NCBI GenBank assembly: GCA_035578905.1
Contig: JAQJVL010000252.1
Span: forward strand, 1,096,705 to 1,160,704
Reading direction: 5' to 3'
Origin: Stictocephala bisonia
Lineage: Eukaryota; Arthropoda; Insecta; Hemiptera; Membracidae
DNA length: 64,000 bases
The notes beneath the pieces are model-generated. The model saw nothing but the letters and a program-made list of their open reading frames with translations. It was not told the DNA's origin and ran no database searches. Position 1 is the stretch's first letter, and each line of letters opens with the position of its first letter. This document shows, piece after piece, positions 52,340 to 63,852 of this stretch. The translations under genes and the position numbers were made by a program.

Positions 52340-54433
52340 GGTTACTATTTATTTTTATTTCACCTCACAATATTAAGGACAAAGCCAGTTGGAAAGATAA
52401 GATTTAATTCCACATTTCTTTATCATATTTTCACGCCAGATATAAAAATATAATATTTTCAATCTTTCATCCCCTACTTGTAATTCCCGCCATCCAAGTT
52501 TAGCCCTTAGGCCTATGAAGTTAGCAAATATCTTAAGCGTACAAACAACATAAAATATTAAAATACCATAATCGACCCTACATTAGAATTTATGTATGAA
52601 TATTCGTTAGTTTTCAGCCCTTTACGTCAGTCAAACGAGTTTGGCCGTCACGGTTTAACCGCCTATCGTGTCCTATTCATGATTCACCTCGTCACACCTT
52701 CCTGCGATAGGTTAGCCCGTACCAGGTCCTAAGAGGTGTTGGTGTTACTAGGGGTCCTGGAAGGGCTACAGAGGGAAGCGGGAGCGGCTAGATTGGAAGT
52801 AGTTAACTAATTTGTCGTTTTTCAGTGGGCCTACACAGTTTGTTGTCAAGAATAATATTCCTACAATGCTACCACTGTTTCAGTGACTACAACGAGGAAA
52901 GTACATAATTTATCACGTAAAGATGACGAAAGTAAAAGTAATTCAGTGGGGGAATGAAAGAAATGGGAAAGCGCTTCAACTTTCTCCAACGCCACGTAAT
53001 AGACCTCCACAACAGGTCTTCTATCACTTAATGCCGACTTGCTGAAACCAAATCATAAAAAGGTTACTTCACATATTATGTATCATCATACTTCACACTT
53101 TTTACCGTCCTATATCTTTAGAGTGAAGGCACAGAATATAAACATTGTTTGACTTCATGGCAGGTTATGTACAGTTACTACTCAACATGATCTGTGCCAT
53201 GAAAAACCATGAATCCATAGTTTAAAATAAGTCAATGACTTATTTCCACAAGAAATACTCTCCGCGTCACAAATAGCACTGTTTGTTCTGCTCCAATTTG
53301 CAAAGCTTAATTGTTGATTTTTAGCAAATTGAAGAAATCAACTTCATTGTCAAGCTGTGTCACGAAACATGCTATGTGGTCATAAAAATCTACCAAAACA
53401 GGTTAAGTCAGATAAATATGTCTAACATATTCCATATGAAAGAGTGCGACAGTGTGCCATTGCCAGTTTTAATGCAATGACAATGTGGCATTAACACGGA
53501 AAGATGAGCTAAACTTGTAGAAGTGTAACTTAGCAACTGTAAAACTTGTAGAACTGGACTGAACCCTAAAGTGTGGAGATGTTTCTCAAAGACGCATGAC
53601 ATCAGATCTGCCGAAAAACTTCCCTGGTGTATTGTTGACTTGGGAATTACGTAGAAACAAGTGTATGCAATTAAATGCTCAGAATGGATGGTGAAATAAT
53701 GTAAATTCTACCAAATTATATTTTCAATAAAATACTGAACTATGATACTGCACTCGGAAATGTAAAAACCAACGATTGGAAGTGTTTTCAGTAAATGAAC
53801 TGTCAAATGTTGAATTAATTACAAGTATACATTCAAATGAGCTTGTAATTAATTAATGCTTATATTGTGTTACCGAGCATGTTATTGAATGATATTCTAC
53901 ATTTTTATGTAAAAATTAGTTTGATGCTCAGAGTTAGATGGTCGATGCTGGAAGGTAAAAGTACTTGATATCACTGACCTAACACTGGTACATCGTTATA
54001 CATATCTGTTGCGACCACAAACTCCGTCAAAGCATGAGATACGTTTGTAAGTCATGCCGAATCTTATGCTCGACTTAGTTTGGCTTCCAACACTGGCCGG
54101 ATCGATAGTATACGTACGTACGGAGTTTCTTGTCACTGTTGCAAATGGACTTTTCTTTGAGCTAATTATAGCAGAATAAGCGATGTCTTAATTACTATAA
54201 AAAAGAAAGCTAATCTAATCATAATTATCGGATCCATTAAAGTATAACTTTTCGTCAGCACAGAAATTCAGACCAATCTAAACGTACATGTGTTGGGTTT
54301 AATGCAGTAATCCTATATTCTTAGTCATCTGGACTTATGCAATTATGAAAATAACTACAGCGATCAGTCATTAGCTCTAACTTGTTTTGCGCTTTTTTCA
54401 ACTGACATGTTCTAGTTGTAGGGTTCCCCGTCT
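52340..54433. other. No recognisable feature
   Basis: Mixed-composition sequence with a slightly GC-richer patch at 52620-52800. No convincing ORF, tRNA or repeat was found. Confidence 0.45.
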
Positions 54434-54441
54434 GTCACGAG

Positions 54442-55199
54442 TAGGGATGGCAACGATATATCGTTATATTGGAAATATCGATAAATATGTTTCGCTATAT
54501 CGACATTTTCTTTTGATAAAATCGGCTATATCGATATTTTGTTCCGATATATCATATCACTAAATATTGACGTTATTCTCTCTCCTTAAAATTATCACGA
54601 TTCAAAAAACACATTTTGCCTCTTAAACGTACAAAACATGGAATGAAATAATAAAGTAACTTTATTTAGTTTTTTTACGTTAGGTTAACGCACTAAAATG
54701 TAGTTTATTGTAGACCAGTGGGCAGAACAGGTAAATAAAGTTCTGTGTGAGTTGGCAACGCTGACTCTAAGATGCCTGATTTGAATGCCTTAGTGAATTA
54801 ATTTGTTTAATTTTTAGTGTTTATAATAAGCCCAAACACATTTTAAAATGTCAAAAACAAAAATAACAATGTTATTATTATTATTTTATAATTAACATAA
54901 TAAATAAAGATATAATTACTCTTATTTTAATTTTTTTTTCATTCAATGTCACAGGCCACAACTTGTTTATTGTACATATATATAATTAATTTTAACATTC
55001 AGTAGGCTTTTCTATTTAGTGACTGAATAACATGCGTGTATTTTTGGCCTTTACATTAGAGTTAGTGAATAATTTTAAACAGCTACTGTAATTCATTTAC
55101 AATTCGATATATCGGGTGGTTTACCCGATATATCGATATTATCGTTAGATCGACATTTGGTTTGCCATATATCGATGTTGAAAATATTTACCATCCCTA
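54442..55199. mobile_element. hAT-type MITE rich in TATCGATA motifs
   Basis: It is flanked by the exact 8-bp duplication GTCACGAG (54434-54441 and 55200-55207). The ends are TAGGGATGG and CCATCCCTA. Both terminal 130-bp regions are packed with ATATCGATA/CGATATATCG motifs, the reiterated subterminal sites typical of hAT transposase binding. The middle is AT-rich without ORF. Confidence 0.9.
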
Positions 55200-55207
55200 G
55201 TCACGAG

Positions 55208-55867
55208 TCACAAATTTACGTCATCGAGTTTTGGTTTATACACAATTCGAGACCTTAAATAGTCTAAGACGGTCCATTTTCTTCACGACTGACGATGTAG
55301 ACGAGGGCCCCAATTTAGGGATATATTGTAAGTTACATTAGGTTATGCTCGAACCCCAACTGCCACCGTGCGTGGAGAGCCAGAACACATTCATCACCTC
55401 ATCTCTCAACTAGACACATATTGCCCATGGTACTGTTTAGGGGAGAAAATACGCTTTGAAAACTTGGAAAAGTTTACAGTTCGTGCGTGCAGTGTTGCCA
55501 TATTGAACTGGAGTGAGTGCGATTCGCCGATTAGTTATGGCCTTCTGTTAACTGATCTAGGGCCCGATCTGACAACTACGCTCAGTCCACAAACTGCAGA
55601 AAACAGCGTGGCATAATGTTATCATGTGCGCGACTACCAGCCCCCTCTGAACTATTTTTTACTTACTAAAGACTGTCTAAATAGCATCTTGAGCTCAGCC
55701 AAACTAAACAAAATACTAAAATGCCAGTGACTCAGCGGCACCACAACGGTAGTGCGCAACACTGCGAAACGCGTTTGTACTCAGAAAAAAAAACTATAAT
55801 TGCGCACGGGGTCATGAATTATAAAAAATGAGCAGCCCTTCATCTATACTTTATTTATACAAACCTG
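55208..55867. other. No firm feature
   Basis: A somewhat GC-richer stretch. The 82-codon ORF at 55368-55616 has no recognisable content. Confidence 0.4.
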
Positions 55868-56050
55868 CCTGTTCACTTGTCATTGGGCAAATAATTACGG
55901 ACACTTTCCAAGGAACAATCAGCCTTAGTTTCTTAAAACGACTACATTCGCCCTTCTACACTCATCAGTCGAAATCCATATTCGCCCACACCTTGACGAT
56001 CTGAATGTTATTGTTCTTAAATCCCGTCTTACGAATGAATAAAAATAACT
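55868..56050 (+). repeat. SINE fragment (61.8-kb family)
   Basis: It shares TTCACTTGTCATTGGGCAAA, ACACTTTCCAAGGAACAATC, CTACACTCATCAGTCGAAAT and a GAATGAATAAAAATAA tail with 61945-62105. The tRNA-like head is missing. Confidence 0.8.
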
Positions 56051-56350
56051 AACATAGCTGCAAAGAAGCGAAGTTACAACCCCGCTTCACATTCTAGAGC
56101 TACCCGGTTCCATCCCTAAAAAAGAAAAGTAGAACAAAGTTCAAAGGAATCACCTGTCTTTTCACCTGGATACTAATCAACGACAACGTTATAAGCGATC
56201 AGTCTCCAAGGATTACACCCACCCGTCACGCTGTATCGTCAGTATACGTAACCGCTCACGTTCACTTCGATCGGCGTTTCATATTTAAAAAAATGTATCC
56301 CCAAAAATCCTTATTTCAAAAATTGAAAACCCCTCGAACTATGAGGACGA

Positions 56351-56480
56351 CATGGCGTCAAGGCAGCTCAGTGGATGGGCTTCAAACTGCTGAATGAAAT
56401 TGTTGAGGTTCTAATCCCCAACTAAGCCAACGGTTGGTACTTCTCTCTTGAAATTCACAAAACACACACACATACACACT
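56351..56480 (+). repeat. Possible second tRNA-derived SINE
   Basis: AAGGCAGCTCAGTGGATGGG resembles an A box and GAGGTTCTAATCCCCAAC a B box, about 45 bases apart as in tRNAs. It is followed by a CACACACACATACACAC tract. It does not fold obviously as a full tRNA and has no other copy here. Confidence 0.4.
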
Positions 56481-56736
56481 CAAAAATCCGATTTGCGAAT
56501 TTCAAATGTAAAAATTTTCGTATCCAACCGTTTGGTAGTGCTCAAATCACTAAAATTGTTTTATATCTAACCAAAATTCTAGTTTCTATAAAATTTACCA
56601 TTTTTCTAGTGACTAAAACTTCTCTAGTGATTAGGGAAAATAGTCAGGAGAAAAATATATTCTAAATGCTGGATAAGGGGGACACCACTGGAAAAAGATT
56701 GAGAACCACTGCTCTAAAATCTAAGAGAATAAAAAT

Positions 56737-56945
56737 CCATGGGCGAATATGACGAGCGAATGTGTAGATGAACGAGTGTAGTCACTGTTACTAATCAAGG
56801 TTGACTGTTCCTCAGAAAGAGCTATTTATTAATAGCCCAATAGCTAGGGCAACTAAGGGGCCTGCAGCTTTACGTGGAATACGAACCACGTAGCGTTGGT
56901 CTGAGTTTCAGCTAACTGACAAGCCTGACGCTCAGTTCCCTCCCC
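56737..56945 (-). repeat. SINE copy (61.8-kb body, different head)
   Basis: On the minus strand the body (TATTGGGCTATTAATAAATA, GACTACACTCGTTCATCTAC, CATATTCGCCCATGG) matches the 61.8-kb family. The head differs: CTACGTGGTTCGTATTCCAC gives the B box. It may be a subfamily with another tRNA head. Confidence 0.7.
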
Positions 56946-58544
56946 TACACATCTGAATCCTGACTACCATCCAACATGGACACCCCAAACCTCTCTAGTT
57001 GTGTCCACGTCGATGGCAACAATTGAGCGGAATCCGTGTCGGTATTAAGAGGACCGAAATTATGTAAAAGGAAATGAACATTATATTAGTAAAAATAACC
57101 AGTTCTGGAGAGAGGAAAGCAAAAAACAGAGCACAATGAAAATAGTTGACGTGAGGGACCGAAAGTTCGGCAACTAAGTGCGTCACGCGAAAAATAAAAC
57201 AAATAAACAATCCTGTCACGTCAGCCTTGTAAGAGATTAGAACCTCTCCCTTAATAGGTACACTGAAATGGAAAAACTTGTGTGTAAAACAAACGTGACG
57301 ATTTCCTTCCTGCCCTTGCCTTCAATCTGGTAAGAACGTAAACGCGCAATGACCTAAGCCTGACCCATTTCGAAATGGCTGAGCCACGGCAAGGGCGTTG
57401 ACCTCTCAAGGCAGCCGCACTGCTGTTTTGGTGTGACGCTTTGTGTTGTTCGGCAGTCATCACCTTCCCTGGCAGTCATTCAGAAGACGGTGTGACAGTT
57501 AGCTGATCACATTAGTGTCACTACTATACTGGGTTCCTTCAATACGACATGTTTACATTTTGAAAGATATTGCTGGTGGTATTTATTTCATATTACTAAC
57601 ATTAGTAAAGAAGGCTCACTTATATAGATGATTCACGTCAGCAGGCGTCTCTTGTTCTATATAAAATATTTTAGATGTTATTTTCTATTTTTACATTGTT
57701 AATGTTAATGATGTCAATTGACACATTGAAGTTTGTGAGTCCAAAACAGAACGGTGTATGTAGCTTAAAAAATATGATTAAATGAAAAAACGACCAGTTT
57801 TAGAGTTAAAGAACACGAAGAGAACAGGAAAAAGGGACTAATCAGACATAATTCCAGACTGAAAATAATTATGTTGCAAGTTGGAATGAAACTTATAAAA
57901 GTCGGAAGGGGGACGTTACTTTTAAAATAAATTCGGATTTCATACATAGGATTAACAATAAACAAAATTGGTCTTGATGGTTTTAATTTATTAAAAGTTT
58001 TGTGTTATTCGTTTACTGCACATTTACTTGCAAGTACGTACTTTCTGTATAGGGTGTTTCCAATTTTTGTTGGGTCAGTCTAATAAGTTGGTGGATTTTT
58101 TTCCTTTTGTTTACGTGACTTGAACCTGTGGCCCCTACATTAAAGTCACGAGTGCTAACCATTAAAAGCGTGTTTTATTGATCTGTTTCCACAACAAAAT
58201 TAAACACAACAGTAGAAAAAACATATCTTTCCTTACACCAGTGTAGCCTGCAATGCATAATTTTCATCAGTTCGTTTATCAATACGTTAAATGTCCACAT
58301 ACATTACTTTTGATTTTGCTTTGATGTTCATTTGTTAGCTGCTTGTTGATATTCAAATTGATATTGGATATATCCGATAAACTATTCTAGGTGGTCGATC
58401 AGCTTTATGCAGATTTTCAATATATTTTTTTTTTAGTGTTGGCCAATAGAAGTACTGTACTAGCAAAACTATGGTTATATAAGTGAGGAGTATGCAACTC
58501 AATGTTGTGATACAAACAAAGATACTCATCAAATATGAATTGCA
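56946..58544. other. No firm feature
   Basis: After the short repeat shared with 28985-29085 (56946-57015) the sequence has no recognisable genes or repeats. Minus-strand ORFs of 66-74 codons look random. Confidence 0.4.
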
Positions 58545-59357
58545 CATAGGGTCAGTCCGTGTCAAATCAACACAGAATTATAGCATTTTGAACCTCACCA
58601 TTTTAGATGTTGATGAAATTTGGTACATAGATTAAAACTATCAAAACTAAGAAAAATACCAAATTTTATTGAAAAATCTCAACCCGTTCAGATTTTACAG
58701 CCACGTAAAATTGTAAAAATCGGCCCAAAATTGTCTGACCGACATATTTTGAAAATGTGATTGTGACCCTCCTAGATAAGACAGAGAGTTGAAACAAGTG
58801 TCATTTTCTTGCATTTTTTATGCCCTTTCATTTGATATGTCACACAACATATGTTGAGAGAAAAAAAATTTTCATAAATTAGATTTTCAAATTTTGATTT
58901 TGATTTTTTCAAAATGCGTGTTGATTTTTTTTCAAAAAAATATATGTCTTACTTAATGTATTTAGTAAAGTAATATAAAAATTTGAAAGTGGGATTCCTA
59001 TGGGTTCATGTTTAAAAAATTAATTTTCAAACAGTTTTCATAAAATTTCGTAGCTTGTAATCGTTTTCATATTATAATGGCTTATATATTTAGTAGGCCT
59101 ACTGTATTTTAGTTTTTCCTAATTATTTTTTTCCTTTTACTAAAGTTAAATTATTTACCAGGTAGGCATACATTGAACATAACTGGAAGCTAAGTACTAA
59201 GTAATTTAAATATCTAAATTACTTAGTATTTAAAGTTTTAAAAAATGGTAGAGCAACTTATCTATGATCATTTATTGCAGCTTACCTTTGGTACAAAACA
59301 CATTTATTTGGATAGTAAGGAGTGAATTTTCAAACTCAAAGGCTTATTTTGTTGTTT

Positions 59358-60212
59358 CTACATATTGTATGTCAAAGTTTGCTTCAAAGCTTCATTTGAA
59401 CGGTCACTATCCTCTTTTGAAAGTTTGTTTATTCTCCCTGTAGATGTGATTGGGTCCATTTTACACAAAATTTCACTCGTTAATGTCCAAATAATGTCAG
59501 GTTTTCCAATTGGATATGAAAAAGATATGGCAGGACCAGAGGGGTGTAGGAATGTAACTTTAACTTCATTTTCATTTTTTTCCAATACATAAGCTAACCA
59601 CCATTTGTCATCATATTTAACAGTAACATAACCTTTAATTTCTGTCATCAGTAGTTTTTCAATCATTCTGGTTGTGGGGACTGTACAGTAACTTGTGTCA
59701 TAACTAAAGTTTTTCACTCTAATTTTAGTTAAGTTTTCTTCAATTGGCAAGAACGCATGGTACTGCTGTGTTCCTTTGATGGGCTCTGTCTTTTCAAATC
59801 GTTCACTCAAAAAATGTTCTGTTTCTAGATACTCCTCTTGGGTAACATATTATTCAAAGTTAACATTTTTAATATTTTGGACTGACCAATCCAAAAGCTG
59901 TTGTGGTGTCAGAATTTGGTCAGTGTAAGGTCTTTGTAAACTTGCTCTTGTTGCTAACCTCTTAACTGTGCCATCAACTCCATCACATGCTCCTTTCCCA
60001 TGTGCTGTGGCAAAAAAATGCCATTCTGCAATCCCGAAGTCTTGCTTGTGAAAACATAGGTTAGAAATGTTTTTCATATTCTTATATTGAGCAACACTAC
60101 CATCGGAAAAATATAACATTTTCTTTAAATCAGATTGGAAATATTTTCTTAAAAACTGTAGGCCTATTAATTTTCTTTGAAAGCAATAAACTGCTACTGT
60201 ATTATGTTCCAA
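59358..60212 (-). pseudogene. DDE-type transposase-like ORF with one in-frame stop
   Basis: Read from 60212, the frame has YFQSDLKKMLYFSDGSVAQY, then KNMKNISNLCFHKQDFGIAE, WHFFATAHGKGACDGVDGTV and KRLATRASLQRPYTDQILTP. A TAA at 59847-59849 interrupts it. The same frame then continues without shift to 59358 (KIRVKNFSYDTSYCTV, KWWLAYVLEKNENEVKVTFL). The Asp of YFSDG and the GKGACDGVDG block look like transposase catalytic-region signatures repeated in many insect genomes. The N-terminal half of the enzyme is missing, so the copy cannot be autonomous. Confidence 0.7.
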
Positions 60213-60957
60213 GCACTCAGAAATAATAACACAGTTAACATGTTTTAGCTAACTTCTAGTTGGTTGTTCATCTATTCTATTTTTTATTAATAAGTAAACC
60301 TAACAATTATTATTTTTTTAAATATTATTAATTACAGATTTGTTGTATTAAATTATTATTACCATTATTATATCCTAATAATGTCTTAAATTAACACCAT
60401 ATAATATTTAATTATTATATTTAAAAAGTCAGGTCTATAATTATATCTCCACAGGTATATACATAAATTCTAAGAAGTATCTTCTTGGTTGCAATCACAA
60501 TGTCTCTTAAATTTTATGAAAACTGTGTTTGAAAATTAATTTTTTGAACATGAACCCATAGGAATCCCACTTTCAAATTTTTATATTACTTTACTAAATA
60601 CATTAAGTAAAACATATATTTTTTTGAAAAAAATTCAAGGTACGCATTTTGAAAAAATCAAAATCAAAATTTGAAAATGAAATTTGTGAAAATATTTTTC
60701 TCTCAACATATGTTGTGTGATATATCAAATGGAAGGGCATAGAAAATGCAAGAAAATGACCCTTGTCTCAACTCTCTATTAAGATAGACAATAAAACATC
60801 AGAGATTCTGTTAAAATATTGATCTGATGTTGGCTGTTTTCATTTACATTCAATAAGTAAATCAGCACAGTCGGGTACAGCAGTTGTTTATTTAGATTAA
60901 AACACGTGTTTTACATGATTGATTGAACATGGATTTCATTTAAGACGTTGGAATAGG

Positions 60958-61215
60958 CCTGCACCCACCCACCCATACACGTACAGTAGTATTGACACAC
61001 CCACCCACCCATACACTGCAGTGATATTGACCCACCCGCCCACCCATGCACCTACAGTAGTATTGACACATCCACCCACCAATACACGTGCAGTGGTATT
61101 GACACACCCAAACACCCACCCACCCATACACGTAGAGAAGTAATGACTCACCCACCCACCCATGCACGTGCAGTAATAATGACCTACCCGCCCACCCATG
61201 CACGTGTAGTGGTAA
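60958..61215 (+). repeat. CCCACCCACCCAT minisatellite, about seven units
   Basis: Units of 36-46 bp with the theme CACCCACCCACCCATACACG plus TACAGTAGTATTGA. The same unit occurs twice at 48991-49068. It lies in the insert that interrupts the right arm of the Sola-like element. Confidence 0.93.
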
Positions 61216-61220
61216 TGATG

Positions 61221-61290
61221 AAATTTTGAAAATGTGATTGTGACCCTCCTAGATAAGTCTAGGAGGGTCACAATCACATTTTCAAAATTT
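61221..61290. repeat. Perfect hairpin, 33-bp arms and 4-nt loop
   Basis: The left arm 61221-61253 (ending GACCCTCCTAGA) is the exact inverse of 61258-61290, with loop TAAG. The arm sequence is the same as part of the element's left terminal repeat at about 58750-58785, so the hairpin joins one forward and one inverted copy of it. Confidence 0.97.
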
Positions 61291-61829
61291 GTCGGTCAGA
61301 CAATTTTGGGCCGATTTTTACAACTTTACATGGCTGTAAAATCTGAACGGGTTGAGATTTTTCAATAAAGTTTGGTATTTTTCTTATTTTTTATAGTTTC
61401 AACATGTGTACCAAATTTCATCAAAATCTGAAATGGTGAGGAACATCACTGTGTTGATTTGACATGGACTGACCCCATAGCAATAAAATACAAGACAGGA
61501 TAGGCCTACTACTTGGATTGATTTGGTATTATTGATGTGAGTTCTGAAGACCAGATTACTGATAGTTTCCAACCATAAAAAAAGGGAATGTCCGTATAAA
61601 AATTACCTATTATGAATGTACATAATCAAGGGATATCCATCCAACATCATATGAAAAGTTTGGAACAAATATATATTTGACTGAGAACTGCCACATTTAA
61701 AATCGCAATATCAAATTTACATTTTGCTATGGTAAGAAGTTAAATTTTAACTACCTTGAACTAGTGAATTCAGTTTGCACAGCAGACTTAAGAGTCAATA
61801 TGAACATTCAGACTTTTGTAGAAGTTAAG

Positions 61830-62107
61830 AGGTCGGTAGCGTAGTTGGTTCAATCCCAGCTTCATGTGCTAAAGGTTCTCAGTTCGATCCCAATCAGAGT
61901 CAATACATTTTGAGAAGGATCAGCTGATAACCTCCGGCTGTTCATTTGTCAATGGGCTATATTAATTAATGACACTTTCTAAGGAATAGTCGGCCTTAGT
62001 TTGTAACAATGACTACATTCACTCATCTACACTCATCACACTCATTCGAAATCCATATCCACCCATATCTTGACGATCGGCGTCTTATGAATAAATAAAA
62101 AAAATAA
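61830..62107 (+). repeat. Full-length tRNA-derived SINE
   Basis: The head GAGGTCGGTAGCGTAGTTGG (A box) and TCAGTTCGATCCCAATC (B box) are followed by a body with TCAGCTGATAACCTCCGGCT, TCGGCCTTAGTTTGTAACAA and TCTTGACGATCGGCGTCTTA. The tail is GAATAAATAAAAAAAATAAA. It is the most complete member of a family with five copies or fragments here (28.8, 48.7, 55.9, 56.7 and 61.8 kb). Confidence 0.9.
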
Positions 62108-63852
62108 ATTTAGCTATCGATAAGTTGGTTTTTATTGTAATATGATCTAATTAAACGACTGATAACTTCTTATTACCCCTTGTTCTATGCTGCTTGTTAA
62201 AGTGTCAAGGTATTGTTCACCAATTATGATTATTGTTGATTTATAGGCCTATATATGCTTAAATATATTCGCCATATGGCGAGGCGTGTGGATTCAAAAC
62301 TCTTTAAAAGAGCAAGAGTTATGTATAATTTTATAATAAAACCGTTTTTAATTTTGAGAGATAAGAATTTATTTATCAGATGCAAATCACAATACAACAC
62401 AAACATTTCAACAGTAAACAGCAAATAAACATTATTTGTTCAATCCCAACTGAAGAAAAGAGTACAGGAGTCGTCATAGAAATGTTTTTGTTAAAAAAAA
62501 GGCTATAGCAGCTTCTTGAAAATCGAAATGACTGTGAGAAACAATATGAAATGAAAGTAAATAATATCTTAACAAAATTATTCAAATATTACATAATTAC
62601 AGCGTCGGATCAAAATTAAGAAATTAAAAAAATAACATTTATAAAAATATACATATTACATCTGAATGAAATATATTTAAAAAAGACTAGTTTGATACTC
62701 AATAGAAAATTTAAATAAAATATTAATAATTTCTAACGTGAACATAAAAAGAAAAATTAAATAGTGGAAATAAAATTAACAAACTTGTAGTACCAATGAG
62801 ATGAATACAATTTTAAATGTATTTTATAAATTTAAATAATTTACCCAGTTTAGATATAAATAATAAAACTTTTAAAAGCTTTATTTATTTAATTATTTAT
62901 TTTGTAATTACAATAATTACCTACTACCATTATTTCAACTACTATGTTTAAAACTATGTCATTTATACTACTTTGAAATAAAATTAAAATCATTTTCTAA
63001 AAACTGACAAGTTTTTAGAAAATCTTCTTACTAACATCTTACTAATATAGTAACTATATGCCAATAATATAAAAACTTTATACAACCCAAAAGCTAAGAT
63101 AGGATAGATTTTATTTTTCTATAATTTTTGCAAATACAGGAAATTACCCTACCATTTTAACCACAATATTTTAATAGATGAAGAACTATCAATTTCATTA
63201 AATAAATATCAAATTTAATCTAAAATACACACAAAATTGGGGTGATTTTTCATATTTGCAACCCAACTCATTGCATCTGGCTGACTGGCCTGCAGAAATA
63301 TGCATTGCTTAACGCTTTAAAATTCAGTTTTTTACAAAAATACGATACACCGTACAGAAAAATCTTTGAAACAAAAGCTGTACCTAGCTTATAGACTCTC
63401 TACAAGTCTGCCACTGATGAAATTTCGCCACTCAAAAAATAAAATATTTCCTTACTTACAGTACTATAATTATCAAATCATTGGTTTAAGATGTATGAAG
63501 TATTTATATTTATTTTTTTAAATGTAATATTAATCCAATTTTAATGATTCTTGCACTGAATTAAAGATTTCTTCTTTGTCTTTAGAATCCCAGGTTGACG
63601 TTATGCACAGAACGTCCTCCTGAAAAGCACACCTTGCATACTTACACCATGTGTGCTACCTCCACACTGCAGATACTAGAAATGAGCAACACAGCTGAGG
63701 CTGAAAATCAGCCATGTGGCAGTAGCACAGTAGGAAAAACAGATCAAATCTGCCTTCCCATTTTTAATAGTTAAATTCCCATTTTTATTTATTTTGTGTC
63801 ATATTTGTTGTTCAAAGATTATTAAACCATAAAGTTTAGATCCTATACAAAA
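62108..63852. other. AT-rich, no firm feature
   Basis: Very AT-rich with only short ORFs. Around 63570-63770 the sequence is less AT-rich and may belong to the transposon whose ORF starts at 63853. Confidence 0.4.

Larger units (their letters stand above)
58549..61475 (-). mobile_element. Sola-like DNA transposon with long terminal inverted repeats
   Basis: The ends are GGGTCAGTCCGTGTCAAATC and, inverted, GGGTCAGTCCATGTCAAATC. It is flanked by the 4-bp duplication CATA (58545-58548 and 61476-61479). The arms pair for about 500 bp (58549-59060 with 61475-60500), the right arm being interrupted at about 60783-61258 by a minisatellite-bearing insert. Between the arms is a transposase-like reading frame on the minus strand. 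Long inverted ends, a 4-bp duplication and a DDE-like ORF fit the Sola superfamily. The assignment is by structure and is not certain. Confidence 0.75.

Noticed and set aside
55368..57463. Search for the first ZSWIM8 exon in the right part of the window
   Set aside because: No minus-strand frame resembles the acidic ZSWIM8 N-terminus with its WRGW motif. The ORFs at 55368-55616 and 57251-57463 have no such content.
60936..61277. 113- and 87-codon minus-strand ORFs with Gly/Val/Trp repeats
   Set aside because: They are produced by reading through the CCCACCCACCCAT minisatellite and have no independent support.
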